The position numbers and the translations under genes are program-made. The notes beneath the pieces are model-generated. The model saw nothing but the letters and a program-made list of their open reading frames with translations, made no database searches and was not told the origin of the DNA. From positions 248,001 to 312,000 of the forward strand of contig NZ_JACDIS010000003.1 of assembly GCF_013839525.1 (NCBI RefSeq): a stretch of DNA of 64,000 nucleotides. Direction: 5' to 3'. The DNA is from Chthonobacter rhizosphaerae (GTDB lineage: Bacteria; Pseudomonadota; Alphaproteobacteria; Rhizobiales; Pleomorphomonadaceae). Position 1 is the stretch's first letter; each line of letters begins with the position of its first letter. Positions 46,618 to 57,253 of the stretch are shown here, piece by piece.

Positions 46618-47991
46618 ATGGCTGCCGCACCGCGGTCTTCGCCGGCGCTACGCCTTCTTCTCGTCGATGCCGATCCCGCGGCACGCTCCGTTCTGAGGGC
46701 CGGCCTGGAAGCCCGCATCGCCCGCCCCCTGATGATCGTCGAGGCCGGTGAACCGGCGGCCGTCCGGGCCGTGGTGGGAGACCGCACGTTCGACGCCATG
46801 GCGGTGGACATCGGCACGCTGGGCGGCTTGCCGGCGTTCGAGGACCTGGTTCGCCGGTCGCCCAACGTGGCGGTGTACGCCATGGGCCCGGCGAGCGACG
46901 TGCGCGACGCGGTCGCCTCCGTGCAGGCCGGGGCGGCGGACTTCCTGGAGAAGCCCCTGGACGGCGCCGCCTTCGCGCGCCGGATCGAGCGGCTGTTCAC
47001 GGCGGTGGAGCCGCCCGCGGCCGACGCCTTCGAGGGCCTCGTCGGCAAGAGCCAGGCCATGCACACGCTGGTGGACCAGATCGCCCGGATCGCGCCCTCC
47101 ACGGCCCCCGTCTTCATCATCGGCGACAGCGGCACCGGCAAGGGCCTGGTGGCGCGCGCGGTGCACGCCCGGTCGCGTCGGCGCTCCGGGCCGTTCGTGC
47201 TCGTCGACTGCGCCGGGGACGACCGGGCCGACCTCGTCGGCGAACTGGCGGCGCCCGGCGGCGCCCTGGACAAGGCGGACGGCGGCACGCTGGTGCTGGA
47301 CGAGATCGGCCGCCTGCCGGAGATGGTGCAGTCGCTGCTGCTGCGCGTGCTGGAATCCGGCGAGGTGGGCGGCGGCGCTGACCGGCGGAAGGTCGCCCCG
47401 CGCTTCGTCGCCACCACCAACCGGCGGCCGGACGACGTGTCCGGACCCGGCGGACTGCGGCCGGACCTCTATTTCCGCCTCGCGGTGCTGCCGATCCGAA
47501 TGCCGCCGCTTTCGGAACGGCGGGACGACGTGCCGGCGCTCTGCGACGAGTTCCTGCGCCGGGCGGCGCGCGACCTGGGGGTGCGCCCGCCGAGGCTGGC
47601 GCCCGGGGCGGAGCGGCTGCTCCTGGACCGGCCCTGGCCGGGCAACGTGCGGGAACTGCGCAACTTCTGCGAACGGCTCGCCACGCTTCATGACGGCGCC
47701 CTCGTGACCGAGGACGCGGTGGCCGACCTGCTGGCGACCGTGCGGACGGCCCCGGTGGCGGCGGCGCCCGCCGCACCGGGCCGCATCGTGGTGCGGCCGC
47801 TCTGGATGGAGGAGGCGCGGATCATCGAGGAAGCCATCGAGGCCTTCGGCGGCAACGTGGCCCGGGCCGCGGCGGCGCTGGAGATCAGCCCGTCCACCAT
47901 CTACCGCAAGCGGCGGGGCTGGGTGGACGATGAATCCGCGGCCGCCGAGGCGGCTGCCGACCCGGTCTGGCCGCGCGCCGGCTACGGCTGA
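46618..47991 (+). CDS. NtrC-like AAA+ response regulator lacking the GAFTGA loop
   Basis: This 457-residue protein has a receiver domain (11-125; LLLVDAD acid pocket, D64, K112), an AAA+ domain (138-370; Walker A GDSGTGKG 169-176, Walker B TLVLDEIG 224-231, RPWPGNVREL) and a Fis-type helix-turn-helix (GNVARAAAALEISPSTIYRKRR). The sigma-54-contacting GAFTGA loop is missing: after VDCAGDDRADLVGELAAP the chain goes straight to GGALDKADGG. It therefore probably does not activate sigma-54 promoters and may work at sigma-70 promoters, as the GAFTGA-less Rhodobacter NtrC does. No sensor kinase is adjacent. Confidence 0.9.
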   Translation: MAAAPRSSPALRLLLVDADPAARSVLRAGLEARIARPLMIVEAGEPAAVRAVVGDRTFDAMAVDIGTLGGLPAFEDLVRRSPNVAVYAMGPASDVRDAVASVQAGAADFLEKPLDGAAFARRIERLFTAVEPPAADAFEGLVGKSQAMHTLVDQIARIAPSTAPVFIIGDSGTGKGLVARAVHARSRRRSGPFVLVDCAGDDRADLVGELAAPGGALDKADGGTLVLDEIGRLPEMVQSLLLRVLESGEVGGGADRRKVAPRFVATTNRRPDDVSGPGGLRPDLYFRLAVLPIRMPPLSERRDDVPALCDEFLRRAARDLGVRPPRLAPGAERLLLDRPWPGNVRELRNFCERLATLHDGALVTEDAVADLLATVRTAPVAAAPAAPGRIVVRPLWMEEARIIEEAIEAFGGNVARAAAALEISPSTIYRKRRGWVDDESAAAEAAADPVWPRAGYG

Positions 47992-48207
47992 AGCGCGGCA
48001 TATCAACCTGACGACGGCGAGGGCTTGTGGTCGTTTTCGCAATGGGTAAGATGCGCAAGACCTGCTCGGGGTCCCCGGCCCCGTGAGCGTCGGCTCGTGC
48101 TGAGGCCGGACGATACGGTGCCTCAGCGTGCGGCCCTTCCCGCCCCCATGCCCCTTCCGCCGCGCCTCGTCCGCGCCGGCCCGCTCGTTGCGAGGACCCG
48201 TCGTCCC

Positions 48208-48804
48208 ATGTCCGTTTCCGGCTTCGTCGGTCGTGCCGTTCTTGCCGTCGCCTTCGGTCTCTCCCTGTCTCCGATCGCGGTTTCGGCAGGCGAACTGGTG
48301 GACCGGGCAACCCGGGCCGAGGGGCTGCTCGCGGAAAAGAAGCCGGTCCAGGCCCTGGCCGAGGTGGAGGCCGCGTTTAACGCGGTCTGGGACCAGGCGC
48401 CGCTCAGCTTTTCCGAGGCCCTGTTCGTGACCGAGAAGCCGACCGGCTTCGGCATCTACACGGCGCGGCCGAACACGGTGTTCAGCCCGGGCGAAGACCT
48501 CTACGTCTACTCGGAGCCGTTCGGCTACGGCTACGGCCAGGACGGCGACATGTTCACGATCGGCTTCGACGCGGACTTCGAGCTGCGGACCGCCAAGGGC
48601 CAGATCCTGCATTCCCAGACCGGGTTCGCGGCGCCGGGCCTCACGACGCGCCGGCGGAACAAGGAATTCCAGGTGTTCATCACCTACAACTTCCAGGGCC
48701 TGCGACCGGGAGACTACGTGCTCGTCACACGGCTCCGGGACAAGAACTCCGACAAGGTCGGCAGCTTCGAACTGCCGTTCCAGGTCGCCGCCCCGGCGCC
48801 CTGA
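48208..48804 (+). CDS. Secreted protein of unknown function
   Basis: This 198-residue protein has a signal peptide (residues 1-28, ending AVSAG) and a mature part with EALFVTEKPTGFGIYTARPN, YSEPFGYGYG, FGYG/DADFEL and RPGDYVLVTRLRDKNS. The last part looks like a beta-sandwich. I do not recognise a named family, though similar periplasmic hypotheticals occur in Rhizobiales. The start at 48208 is chosen for the signal peptide; ATG at 48148 is an alternative. No operon partner is evident. Confidence 0.75.
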   Translation: MSVSGFVGRAVLAVAFGLSLSPIAVSAGELVDRATRAEGLLAEKKPVQALAEVEAAFNAVWDQAPLSFSEALFVTEKPTGFGIYTARPNTVFSPGEDLYVYSEPFGYGYGQDGDMFTIGFDADFELRTAKGQILHSQTGFAAPGLTTRRRNKEFQVFITYNFQGLRPGDYVLVTRLRDKNSDKVGSFELPFQVAAPAP

Positions 48805-49075
48805 CGCCTGATGCCCCGACGCGGCCCGTCCACAGGTCGGTCGATGGAGCCGCCCGCGCCCGGTGCATGGCACCTATGCGTTTCATGTATGAGAAACGGG
48901 CCATTAACGGCTTAAGCATCTGACGCGACTGGCGCTATGCTGCATCGCACGCGTTCCGTTCGCGATGCGGCGTGGTCCGGAGGTTAAGTTCCGTTAACAC
49001 GGCGCGTGTTCGATCGAGGCGCGAGAGGCCGCGGGACCGCGTGGGGGTTCCGGGCATCGCCGACGGGGGACCGCC

Positions 49076-49300
49076 ATGACCGTTCAACCGCAGCAGCGCG
49101 CCTTTCCCGATGACCTCGAGCCGATCGGCGCTCCGGTCCCGATGGATCTCTCGCCGGTTCCCGACGACGATCCGGAGGAGCGGGCGCGGCTCTACGCCGT
49201 GACGCGGCCGGCGAACCCGAAGCCCGGCTTCGAGACGCGGCCCGGCTTCTTGGCCACCCGCCGGTGGACGCTGTCGCTCGGCCGGTCGTTCCGGATCTGA
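49076..49300 (+). CDS. Small hypothetical protein
   Basis: This 74-residue ORF has an ATG with GGGGGA 6-11 bases upstream. It is rich in Pro/Asp/Arg (PVPDDDPEERARLYAV, PGFLATRRWTLSLGRSF), without helix or signal. Composition resembles a real short Rhizobiales protein, but I recognise no family. It stands between the secreted hypothetical and a GNAT gene. It could be a chance ORF. Confidence 0.5.
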   Translation: MTVQPQQRAFPDDLEPIGAPVPMDLSPVPDDDPEERARLYAVTRPANPKPGFETRPGFLATRRWTLSLGRSFRI

Positions 49301-49400
49301 AGTCGCCGGCTCGGCCGCAGCGGCGCGGCCAGGATTGGCGGAACGCCGGCGATCGGATAGATCTGCGGCGTCGCTGTCTCCGGCCTTCGGGTGCTTTCCC

Positions 49401-49889
49401 TTGTTCGCGTTTCCGATTCGTGACGCCGTCGACGGCGACGGCCCGCAGATCGCTGCCCTGATCGCGGCGGTGTTCTCCGAATATCCGGGTTGCCCGTTCG
49501 TGCCGGACGAGTTTCCGGAACTGCGGGCGCCGGCCAGCCACTACCGGCGGAAGGGCGGCGGGCTCTGGGTGATGACCGGACCCGAGGGCGAGGTGGTCGG
49601 CTCGGTCGCCCTGTCGCGGGTGGACGGCGGGCCGGCGTTCGAGATCAACAAGGTCTATCTGGCGTCCGGCCTGCGAGGCGGCGGCCACGCCCACCGGCTG
49701 ATGGAGACGGCGGAGGCCGCGGCGCTGGCCGGCGGCGGGACCGAACTGCGCCTGTGGACCGACACGCGCTTCACCCGCGGACATGCCTTCTACGAGAAGC
49801 TCGGCTTCCGGCGACTGCCGGTCGTGCGCTATCTGGCCGACGCGACCAGGGCCTGGGAATTCGCCTACGTGCGGGCGATCGCCCGATGA
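49401..49889 (+). CDS. GNAT family N-acetyltransferase
   Basis: This protein of about 162 residues has the GNAT core: PIRDAVDGDGPQIAALIAAVFSEYPG at the start, a VVGSVALSRVDGG strand, INKVYLASGLRGGGHAHRLME (acetyl-CoA loop, with RGGGHA near the usual R/Q-x-x-G-x-G/A) and a C-terminal TRGHAFYEKLGFRR. The substrate is unknown. The start is uncertain: no ATG is available, and TTG at 49401 or 49335 is most plausible. The stop overlaps the next gene in ATGA. Confidence 0.85.
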   Translation: MFAFPIRDAVDGDGPQIAALIAAVFSEYPGCPFVPDEFPELRAPASHYRRKGGGLWVMTGPEGEVVGSVALSRVDGGPAFEINKVYLASGLRGGGHAHRLMETAEAAALAGGGTELRLWTDTRFTRGHAFYEKLGFRRLPVVRYLADATRAWEFAYVRAIAR

Positions 49890-50752
49890 AGACGCTCGCC
49901 TCGCCCATGCCGGTGATGGCGGCGGTGTTCGCCGTCGCGGTGCTCTCCACCATGGACGCGGCCATCAAGGCCGTCAGCGTGGCGCATCCGACCGGGCAGG
50001 TGGTGTTCCTGCGCTACCTCGCAGGCTTCGCGGCGCTCGCCTTGGTCAGCCTGCTGCCGCGGGCCGGCCGGCCGACCCTCGGCACCTTCCAGCGGGCGGC
50101 GGTGCGGGCGCTGTTCATCCTCGCCACGGCCTTCCTGTTCTTCAAGACGCTGACGCTGCTGCCGCTCGCCGAGGCCGTGGCGGTGAGCTTCACGGCGCCC
50201 TTCTTCATGGTGTTCGCGGCCCGCATCCTCCTGAAGGAGGCGGTGCCGCGCTCCGCCTGGGTGGCGATCTCGATCGGCTTCTCCGGCGTGCTCGTGATGC
50301 TGGCGGGCAGGCTCCAGGCCGGCGAGGCGCTCGGCGGCGATCCGGTCGGCTACGTGACCGGGATCGCGTGCTCGGTCACCTACGCGATCGCCATGGTGAT
50401 GACCCGCAAGGACAGCGGGCACGACCCGGTGCTGGCCCTGGTGCTGGCGCAGAACGCCACCGCGGCGCTCTATTCGCTGCCGCTGGCGGTGTTCGTCTGG
50501 ACGCCGCCGACCGAGGCGACCGTCCTCCTCTTCGTCGCCATCGGGGCGCTCGGCACGGCCGGCCACCTCGCCTTCGCGTGGGCCTATGCGCACGCGCCGA
50601 CCGCGCGGCTGGCGCCGATCGAATACACCGGCTTCCTGTGGGCCGGCGTGTTCGGCGTCGTGTTCTTCGGCGAATTCCCGACGGTCTGGACCTTCCTCGG
50701 CGCCGCCCTGATCGTCGGCGCCTGCCTGATGGTGTTCCGCAAGACCGGCTGA
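49886..50752 (+). CDS. EamA/DMT family transporter
   Basis: This 288-residue protein has ten membrane helices in two EamA repeats (about 8-140 and 150-285), with FLRYLAGFAAL and IEYTGFLWAGVFGVVFFGE as typical segments. The DMT superfamily exports small metabolites; the substrate cannot be told. It is translationally coupled to the GNAT gene, so export of, or resistance to, the acetylated metabolite is possible (inference). Confidence 0.92.
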   Translation: MKTLASPMPVMAAVFAVAVLSTMDAAIKAVSVAHPTGQVVFLRYLAGFAALALVSLLPRAGRPTLGTFQRAAVRALFILATAFLFFKTLTLLPLAEAVAVSFTAPFFMVFAARILLKEAVPRSAWVAISIGFSGVLVMLAGRLQAGEALGGDPVGYVTGIACSVTYAIAMVMTRKDSGHDPVLALVLAQNATAALYSLPLAVFVWTPPTEATVLLFVAIGALGTAGHLAFAWAYAHAPTARLAPIEYTGFLWAGVFGVVFFGEFPTVWTFLGAALIVGACLMVFRKTG

Positions 50753-50790
50753 AACGACCGCCGGACTCGCGATCATGCGCGCCGCCCCCA

Positions 50791-50819
50791 TTGACAGCGG
50801 TTCCGGCTCAGCCTATCTC
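50791..50819 (+). promoter_or_regulatory. Putative groESL promoter
   Basis: TTGACA (50791-50796) and TATCTC (50814-50819) are separated by 17 bp, immediately upstream of the CIRCE element. The -35 is consensus; the -10 is weaker and could be read by a heat-shock sigma factor too. Confidence 0.7.
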
Positions 50820-50827
50820 CGGCGTGC

Positions 50828-50854
50828 CTGGCACTCACCTCGGGTGAGTGCTAA
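50828..50854 (+). promoter_or_regulatory. CIRCE operator (HrcA binding site)
   Basis: The sequence is CTGGCACTC, nine bases, then GAGTGCTAA. It matches the CIRCE consensus TTAGCACTC-N9-GAGTGCTAA with changes only at the first and third bases. It lies 8 bp after the -10 element and 66 bp before groES, so HrcA repression of groESL at normal temperature is expected. Confidence 0.95.
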
Positions 50855-50920
50855 CACGGCACACCATTCCACCGGCGGCTCCGATCAGGCCGCCGAAGTG
50901 CTTGAGAGGAGCGACAGCCC

Positions 50921-52893
<1,973 letters not shown>

Positions 52894-52924
52894 GGACGTC
52901 CGGACGCCATCGTCCGATCCAGGG

Positions 52925-52953
52925 AAAGCCGGGCCTCGCGCCCGGCTTTTTCC
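52925..52953 (+). terminator. Rho-independent terminator of groESL
   Basis: AAAGCCGGGC pairs with GCCCGGCTTT around a CTCGC loop, followed by a T-rich run (TTTTT, then CCGTTT). It lies 32 bp after the groEL stop. Confidence 0.92.
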
Positions 52954-52985
52954 GTTTGGGCGGGGCATGAGGCGGGGCACGACTT

Positions 52986-53197
52986 CGTCGTCCCGGCGAA
53001 GGCCGGGATGACGGTGAGGGGGTTGATGACGGTGGTGGAGTGTGGGGCGTTGGAGGGCGCGGGTTGTGCGCGCGGTGCGGCCACGGCGCGACCCCGTCAT
53101 CCCGGCGAAGGCCGGGATCCAGCCGACGGGAGGTTCGTCCGCGTCCGTTGGCGGGGTTTCGGGGTCGGTTGGATCCCGGCTTTCGCCGGGATGACGG
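52986..53197. repeat. Three REP-like palindromes downstream of groEL
   Basis: TCCCGGCGAAGGCCGGGA-type stems occur at 52986-53014, 53096-53123 and, inverted, 53166-53197. The second and third are arranged head-to-head, with arms extending to ATCCAGCCGAC and its approximate complement. They belong to the same family as the pair at 23463-23563. Confidence 0.85.
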
Positions 53198-53390
53198 TGA
53201 AGGCGTGATGACGGTGGTGGGTGTGGGCCGTGGCGGGGGCGGTGCGAGGGTGGGGTGGGTGGTCGCGTGATTGTTCCGCCGGCGGTGAACGTCATGTGCA
53301 ACACTGGCTGGCTAGTGCGGTGATCGGGAGACAGTTAAGTTTGGCTCAAGACCGGCGGCAATCGCCGGAGACCGAACCGGAGACCCCCTC
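53198..53390. other. Region upstream of doxX
   Basis: Apart from G-rich sequence after the last REP element, this stretch holds only the presumed doxX promoter. I could not identify a clear -35/-10 pair or any ORF. Confidence 0.4.
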
Positions 53391-53813
53391 ATGACCCAGC
53401 TCACCGCCCCCGCCCTGCTCGCCGCCCGCGTGCTCCTCTCGCTCATCTTCATTCTGTCCGGCTTCCAGAAGATCACCGGCTACGCCGGGACGGTCGGCTA
53501 CATGGAAGCCATGGGCGTGCCCGGCGCCCTGCTGCCGCTCGTCATCCTGACGGAGCTCGGCGGCGGTCTCGCCATCCTGGTCGGGTTCCAGACCCGCATC
53601 GCCGCCATCCTGCTCGCCGGCTTCACGGTGATCGCCGGCTACCTGTTCCACTACGTGGCGATCACCGGCGCCGACCCGATGGCCGACATGATGCAGCAGA
53701 TCATGTTCATGAAGAACGTGACGATCGCCGGCGGCTTCCTGGCCCTCTTCGCCTCCGGCGCCGGCGCCTGGTCGCTGGACGCCCGCCGCGGCCGGGAACT
53801 CGTCACCGTCTGA
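53391..53813 (+). CDS. DoxX family membrane protein
   Basis: This 140-residue protein has four membrane helices and the DoxX pattern: ARVLLSLIFILSGFQKI, GALLPLVILTELGGGLAIL, MMQQIMFMKNVTIAGGFLAL. The family includes thiosulfate:quinone oxidoreductase parts and redox-associated membrane proteins, but most members, including this one, lack an assigned function. It is monocistronic, with a good terminator after it. Confidence 0.92.
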   Translation: MTQLTAPALLAARVLLSLIFILSGFQKITGYAGTVGYMEAMGVPGALLPLVILTELGGGLAILVGFQTRIAAILLAGFTVIAGYLFHYVAITGADPMADMMQQIMFMKNVTIAGGFLALFASGAGAWSLDARRGRELVTV

Positions 53814-53845
53814 GCCGGACCAACCGGCCGGTCATGCCACCGCTG

Positions 53846-53889
53846 ACGAACGAGGCCGCTCCGGTTGATCCGGGGCGGCCTTTCTCGTC
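53846..53889 (+). terminator. Rho-independent terminator after doxX
   Basis: A 12-bp perfect stem AGGCCGCTCCGG/CCGGGGCGGCCT, allowing one T-G wobble, has loop TTGAT and a following TTTCTCGT. GACGA and TCGTC extend the stem imperfectly. Confidence 0.85.
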
Positions 53890-54026
53890 AGATCTACGGA
53901 CCGTCGAAACGAAGTGTTGGGTAAGGCACAGAGGATCGTTTGTTGGTCCGACAAATTCGTGGAACCCTAGGCCGTCGAGAAAAACGACAAGACCAGCCGT
54001 CTCGACCTTTGGAGCCTGACCGGCCG

Positions 54027-54479
54027 ATGACTCTCCTGCCTCGTGAAGACGTGAACGACTTCCCAACCATTCCCCACCTGGAGCGCGTGCTTTGGCCAGT
54101 GGTGGTGCGGCACAAGGGCGAGCGCATCGCCGCCAGCCTCAACGCCTGGCGCCTCCTGGAGAAGGGCAAGCCGCCCGTGGTGCTGGTGCCGCCGGAGGAC
54201 GTGACCCGGTTCCTGGTCTCGCCGTCGAACCGGGTGGACGTGGGCGACGGGCTCGGTCTCCTGGTGTTCCACGACGTGATCGTGGGTCGCGAGATCGTCC
54301 AGAACGCCGCCTGCACGGTGACGTCGCCGCCGCCGGAGATGACGGACATCGCGAACCACTACGCCTTCTCGCCCGACCTCCTGGACCACTGCAGCGTGGC
54401 CGGCGTGGAGGCCCTGGGCGAAGGGGGCTGCACGGGCTCCTGGCGGATGCCGAACCTGACCGACGCCAAGGCGGCCTGA
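54027..54479 (+). CDS. DUF427-like protein
   Basis: This protein of about 150 residues resembles the DUF427 fold: ERVLWPVVVRHKGERIAASLNAWRLLEKGKPPVVLVPPEDV, then SNRVDVG and NHYAFSPDLLDHCSV, comparable to the family's PPxY-PPEDV and AFYWDRVD blocks. The match is by pattern only and not exact. The function is unknown. ATG at 54027 is favoured; a TTG-initiated frame to 53940 is less likely. No partner is adjacent. Confidence 0.65.
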   Translation: MTLLPREDVNDFPTIPHLERVLWPVVVRHKGERIAASLNAWRLLEKGKPPVVLVPPEDVTRFLVSPSNRVDVGDGLGLLVFHDVIVGREIVQNAACTVTSPPPEMTDIANHYAFSPDLLDHCSVAGVEALGEGGCTGSWRMPNLTDAKAA

Positions 54480-54644
54480 CCGGCCCGGCCGATCGGGCTC
54501 GGACGGGGCGCCGGCGGGGCCCTCCGGCCCGCGCGCAACCTTGCTCCCGTCCCCTGTTTCGTCTACCAAGCCGGCGCACGCCCGCGCCGGCGGCCTGCCG
54601 GCCGCGGGGACCCGTTCGCCCACCGCGACCCAGAGCCTGAACCG

Positions 54645-56138
54645 ATGTCGGACCTCCTCAACGCGCGCCTGCCGCGCGGCTTCGTCGACCGCACCCCCGC
54701 CGACCTGAAGGCGGCGCACCGGATGCTGGAGACGATCCGACACGTGTACGAGCTCTACGGCTTCGAGCCGGTGGAGACGCCGCTGATCGAATACACGGAC
54801 GCGCTCGGCAAGTTCCTGCCGGACCAGGACCGGCCGAACGAGGGCGTGTTCTCGTTCCAGGACGACGACGAGCAGTGGCTGTCGCTGCGCTACGACCTGA
54901 CGGCGCCGCTCGCCCGCTATTTCGCCGAGAACAACGAGCGGCTGCCGAAGCCCTACCGCAGCTATCGCGCCGGCTGGGTGTTCCGCAACGAGAAGCCCGG
55001 CCCCGGCCGCTTCCGCCAGTTCATGCAGTTCGACGCGGATACCGTGGGCGCCCCGTCGGTGGCGGCCGACGCGGAGATCTGCATGATGGCGGCCGACACC
55101 ATGGAGGCGCTCGGCATCCAGCGCGGCGACTATGTGATCCGGGTGAACAACCGCAAGGTCCTCGACGGCGTGATGGAGGCGATCGGGCTCGCCGGCGACG
55201 CTCACGCGGGCACGCGGCTGACGGTGCTCCGGGCCATCGACAAGCTGGACAAGATCGGGGTGGAGGGCGTGCGCGACCTCCTCGGCAAGGGGCGGCTTGA
55301 TCCGTCGGGGGATTTCACGAAGGGCGCCGGGCTCGGGGACGCGGAAGCCGCCCTGGTGCTCGGATTCGTGGACGCCGGCAAGACGACCCTGGGCGAGACG
55401 CTGGCGGCGCTTCGCGGCCTGATCGAGGCGAGCCCGAAGGGGCTGGAGGGCGTGGACGAACTCGCCCTCATCGGCGCGCTGGTCGACGCGGCCGGCTACG
55501 GCGACCGGGTGAAGATCGATCCGTCCGTGGTGCGCGGCCTGGAATACTACACCGGGCCCGTGTTCGAGGCCGAGCTGACCTTCGAGGTTCTGGACACCGA
55601 CACCGGCCAGCCGGTGCGGTTCGGCTCGGTCGGCGGCGGCGGGCGGTATGACGGGCTGGTGGGCCGCTTCCTGAAGGAGCCGGTGCCGGCCACCGGCTTC
55701 TCCATCGGCGTGTCGCGCCTGATGGCGGCGCTCACCCGGCTCGGCAAGCTGGGCGCCGGCGAGGTGGCGGGCCCGGTGGTGGTGCTGGTGATGGACAAGA
55801 CGCCGGAGGCGCTGGCGGACTACCAGGGCATGGTGGCGGAGCTGCGCCGGGCGGGCATCCCGGCCGAGATGTATCTCGGCGCGTCCGGCATGAAGGCGCA
55901 GATGAAGTATGCGGACCGGCGGAACGCCCCGGCGGCGGTGATCGTCGGCAGCAACGAACGGGCGGCCGGCAAGGTGCAGATCAAGGACCTGGCGCTCGGC
56001 AAGGCCCTGTCGGCCGGCATCACCGACAACGCCCAGTGGCGCGCCGAGCGGCCCGCCCAGCAGGAGGTGGACCGGGCGGACCTGGTAGCGGCGATCCGCG
56101 CCATCGTGGACGCCACGGCCGAGGGCGGCCTGCCATGA
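54645..56138 (+). CDS. hisS: Histidine-tRNA ligase
   Basis: This 497-residue class II synthetase is of the longer alphaproteobacterial type: [65 protein letters not shown] (motif 2), the histidine loops [12 protein letters not shown] and [13 protein letters not shown], and a C-terminal anticodon-binding domain. It charges tRNA-His. Its stop overlaps hisZ (ATGA). Confidence 0.97.
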   Translation: MSDLLNARLPRGFVDRTPADLKAAHRMLETIRHVYELYGFEPVETPLIEYTDALGKFLPDQDRPNEGVFSFQDDDEQWLSLRYDLTAPLARYFAENNERLPKPYRSYRAGWVFRNEKPGPGRFRQFMQFDADTVGAPSVAADAEICMMAADTMEALGIQRGDYVIRVNNRKVLDGVMEAIGLAGDAHAGTRLTVLRAIDKLDKIGVEGVRDLLGKGRLDPSGDFTKGAGLGDAEAALVLGFVDAGKTTLGETLAALRGLIEASPKGLEGVDELALIGALVDAAGYGDRVKIDPSVVRGLEYYTGPVFEAELTFEVLDTDTGQPVRFGSVGGGGRYDGLVGRFLKEPVPATGFSIGVSRLMAALTRLGKLGAGEVAGPVVVLVMDKTPEALADYQGMVAELRRAGIPAEMYLGASGMKAQMKYADRRNAPAAVIVGSNERAAGKVQIKDLALGKALSAGITDNAQWRAERPAQQEVDRADLVAAIRAIVDATAEGGLP

Positions 56139-57253
56139 GCGAGCCGCTGGCCCCCGCGCTCGCGGTGTTCCGCGACGCCGGCTTCACCCCGGTGGACGTG
56201 CCGGTTCTCCTGCCCATGGAGGACTTCGTGCGCATCTCCGGCGAGGAGTTCCGCCGGCGCATCTTCGTGACCACGGACAACCGGGGCGCGGAATACTGCC
56301 TGAGGCCGGAGTTCACCATCCCGGTCTGCCGCCAGCGGCTCGCCGTCGACCCGGCCGGCGGGCGCTTCTCCTATTCGGGCCGGATCTTCCGCAACGGCAG
56401 GCCGGGCGAGGCGGACGAGGTGTGGCAGATCGGCGTGGAGGTGATCGGCGCCCATGACGCCGCCGCCGAGGACGCCGCCGCGCTCGCCCTGTCGCTGGAC
56501 ACGTGCCGGGCGCTCGGGCTCGGCCGCGCGACGGTGCAGGTGGGCGACGTGGGCCTGTTCACCGCGCTCCTCGACGCGCTCGCCGTGCCGGCCGCCTGGA
56601 AGCGGCGGCTGACCGCGCTCTTCGGCGATCCGGTGCGGGTGATCGAGACCCTGTCGCACATGGCGGACGCGCGGCCGGGCTTCGCCGACTTCACCGACCA
56701 CGGCGCCATCATCACCGCCCTCTCCCGCTTCCCGGCGGAGCAGGTGGGGCAGCTCTTCGCCGACATCCTGTCCATCGCGGGGGTGAAGACCGTGGGCGGC
56801 CGCACCACCGGCGAGATCGCCGAACGGGTGCTGGAGCAGGCGCTGCTGGCGGCCGAGGACGTGATCCCCGAGACGCACGCGACCGCCATCCGCGACCTTC
56901 TCGCCATCGAGGCGGACCTTGCGACGGCGGCCGACGCCCTCGACGGCCTGTCGGCGCGGCTCGGCCGGCCGGCCCGGTTCGACGCGGCGGTCGCCCTGTT
57001 CCGGACCCGCGCCGGCCGGCTCGCCGACCGGCAGGGCGACACGGCGATCCGGTTCTCGGCCGCGTTCGGGCGCAAGCTCGGCTACTACGACGGGTTCGTG
57101 TTCGACGTGTTCGATCCGGCTCGGCCGGAGATCGGCCAGGTGGCGGGCGGCGGGCGCTACGACGGGCTGCTGGCCGGGTTCGGCGCCGCGCCCGGCTCCC
57201 GCGCCGTGGGGTTCGCCGTGTGGACGGAACGCCTGCCGGGAGGAAACCCATGA
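56135..57253 (+). CDS. hisZ: ATP phosphoribosyltransferase regulatory subunit
   Basis: This 372-residue HisS paralogue ([60 protein letters not shown]) lacks the anticodon domain. HisZ assembles with HisG to control the first step of histidine synthesis. The start at 56135 overlaps hisS and the stop overlaps hisG, so three genes are translated in sequence. Confidence 0.95.
   Translation: MSEPLAPALAVFRDAGFTPVDVPVLLPMEDFVRISGEEFRRRIFVTTDNRGAEYCLRPEFTIPVCRQRLAVDPAGGRFSYSGRIFRNGRPGEADEVWQIGVEVIGAHDAAAEDAAALALSLDTCRALGLGRATVQVGDVGLFTALLDALAVPAAWKRRLTALFGDPVRVIETLSHMADARPGFADFTDHGAIITALSRFPAEQVGQLFADILSIAGVKTVGGRTTGEIAERVLEQALLAAEDVIPETHATAIRDLLAIEADLATAADALDGLSARLGRPARFDAAVALFRTRAGRLADRQGDTAIRFSAAFGRKLGYYDGFVFDVFDPARPEIGQVAGGGRYDGLLAGFGAAPGSRAVGFAVWTERLPGGNP

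Noticed and set aside
53940..54026. N-terminal extension of the DUF427-like protein
   Set aside because: It needs a TTG start in a region rich in non-preferred codons (unlike its neighbours) and has no ribosome-binding site.
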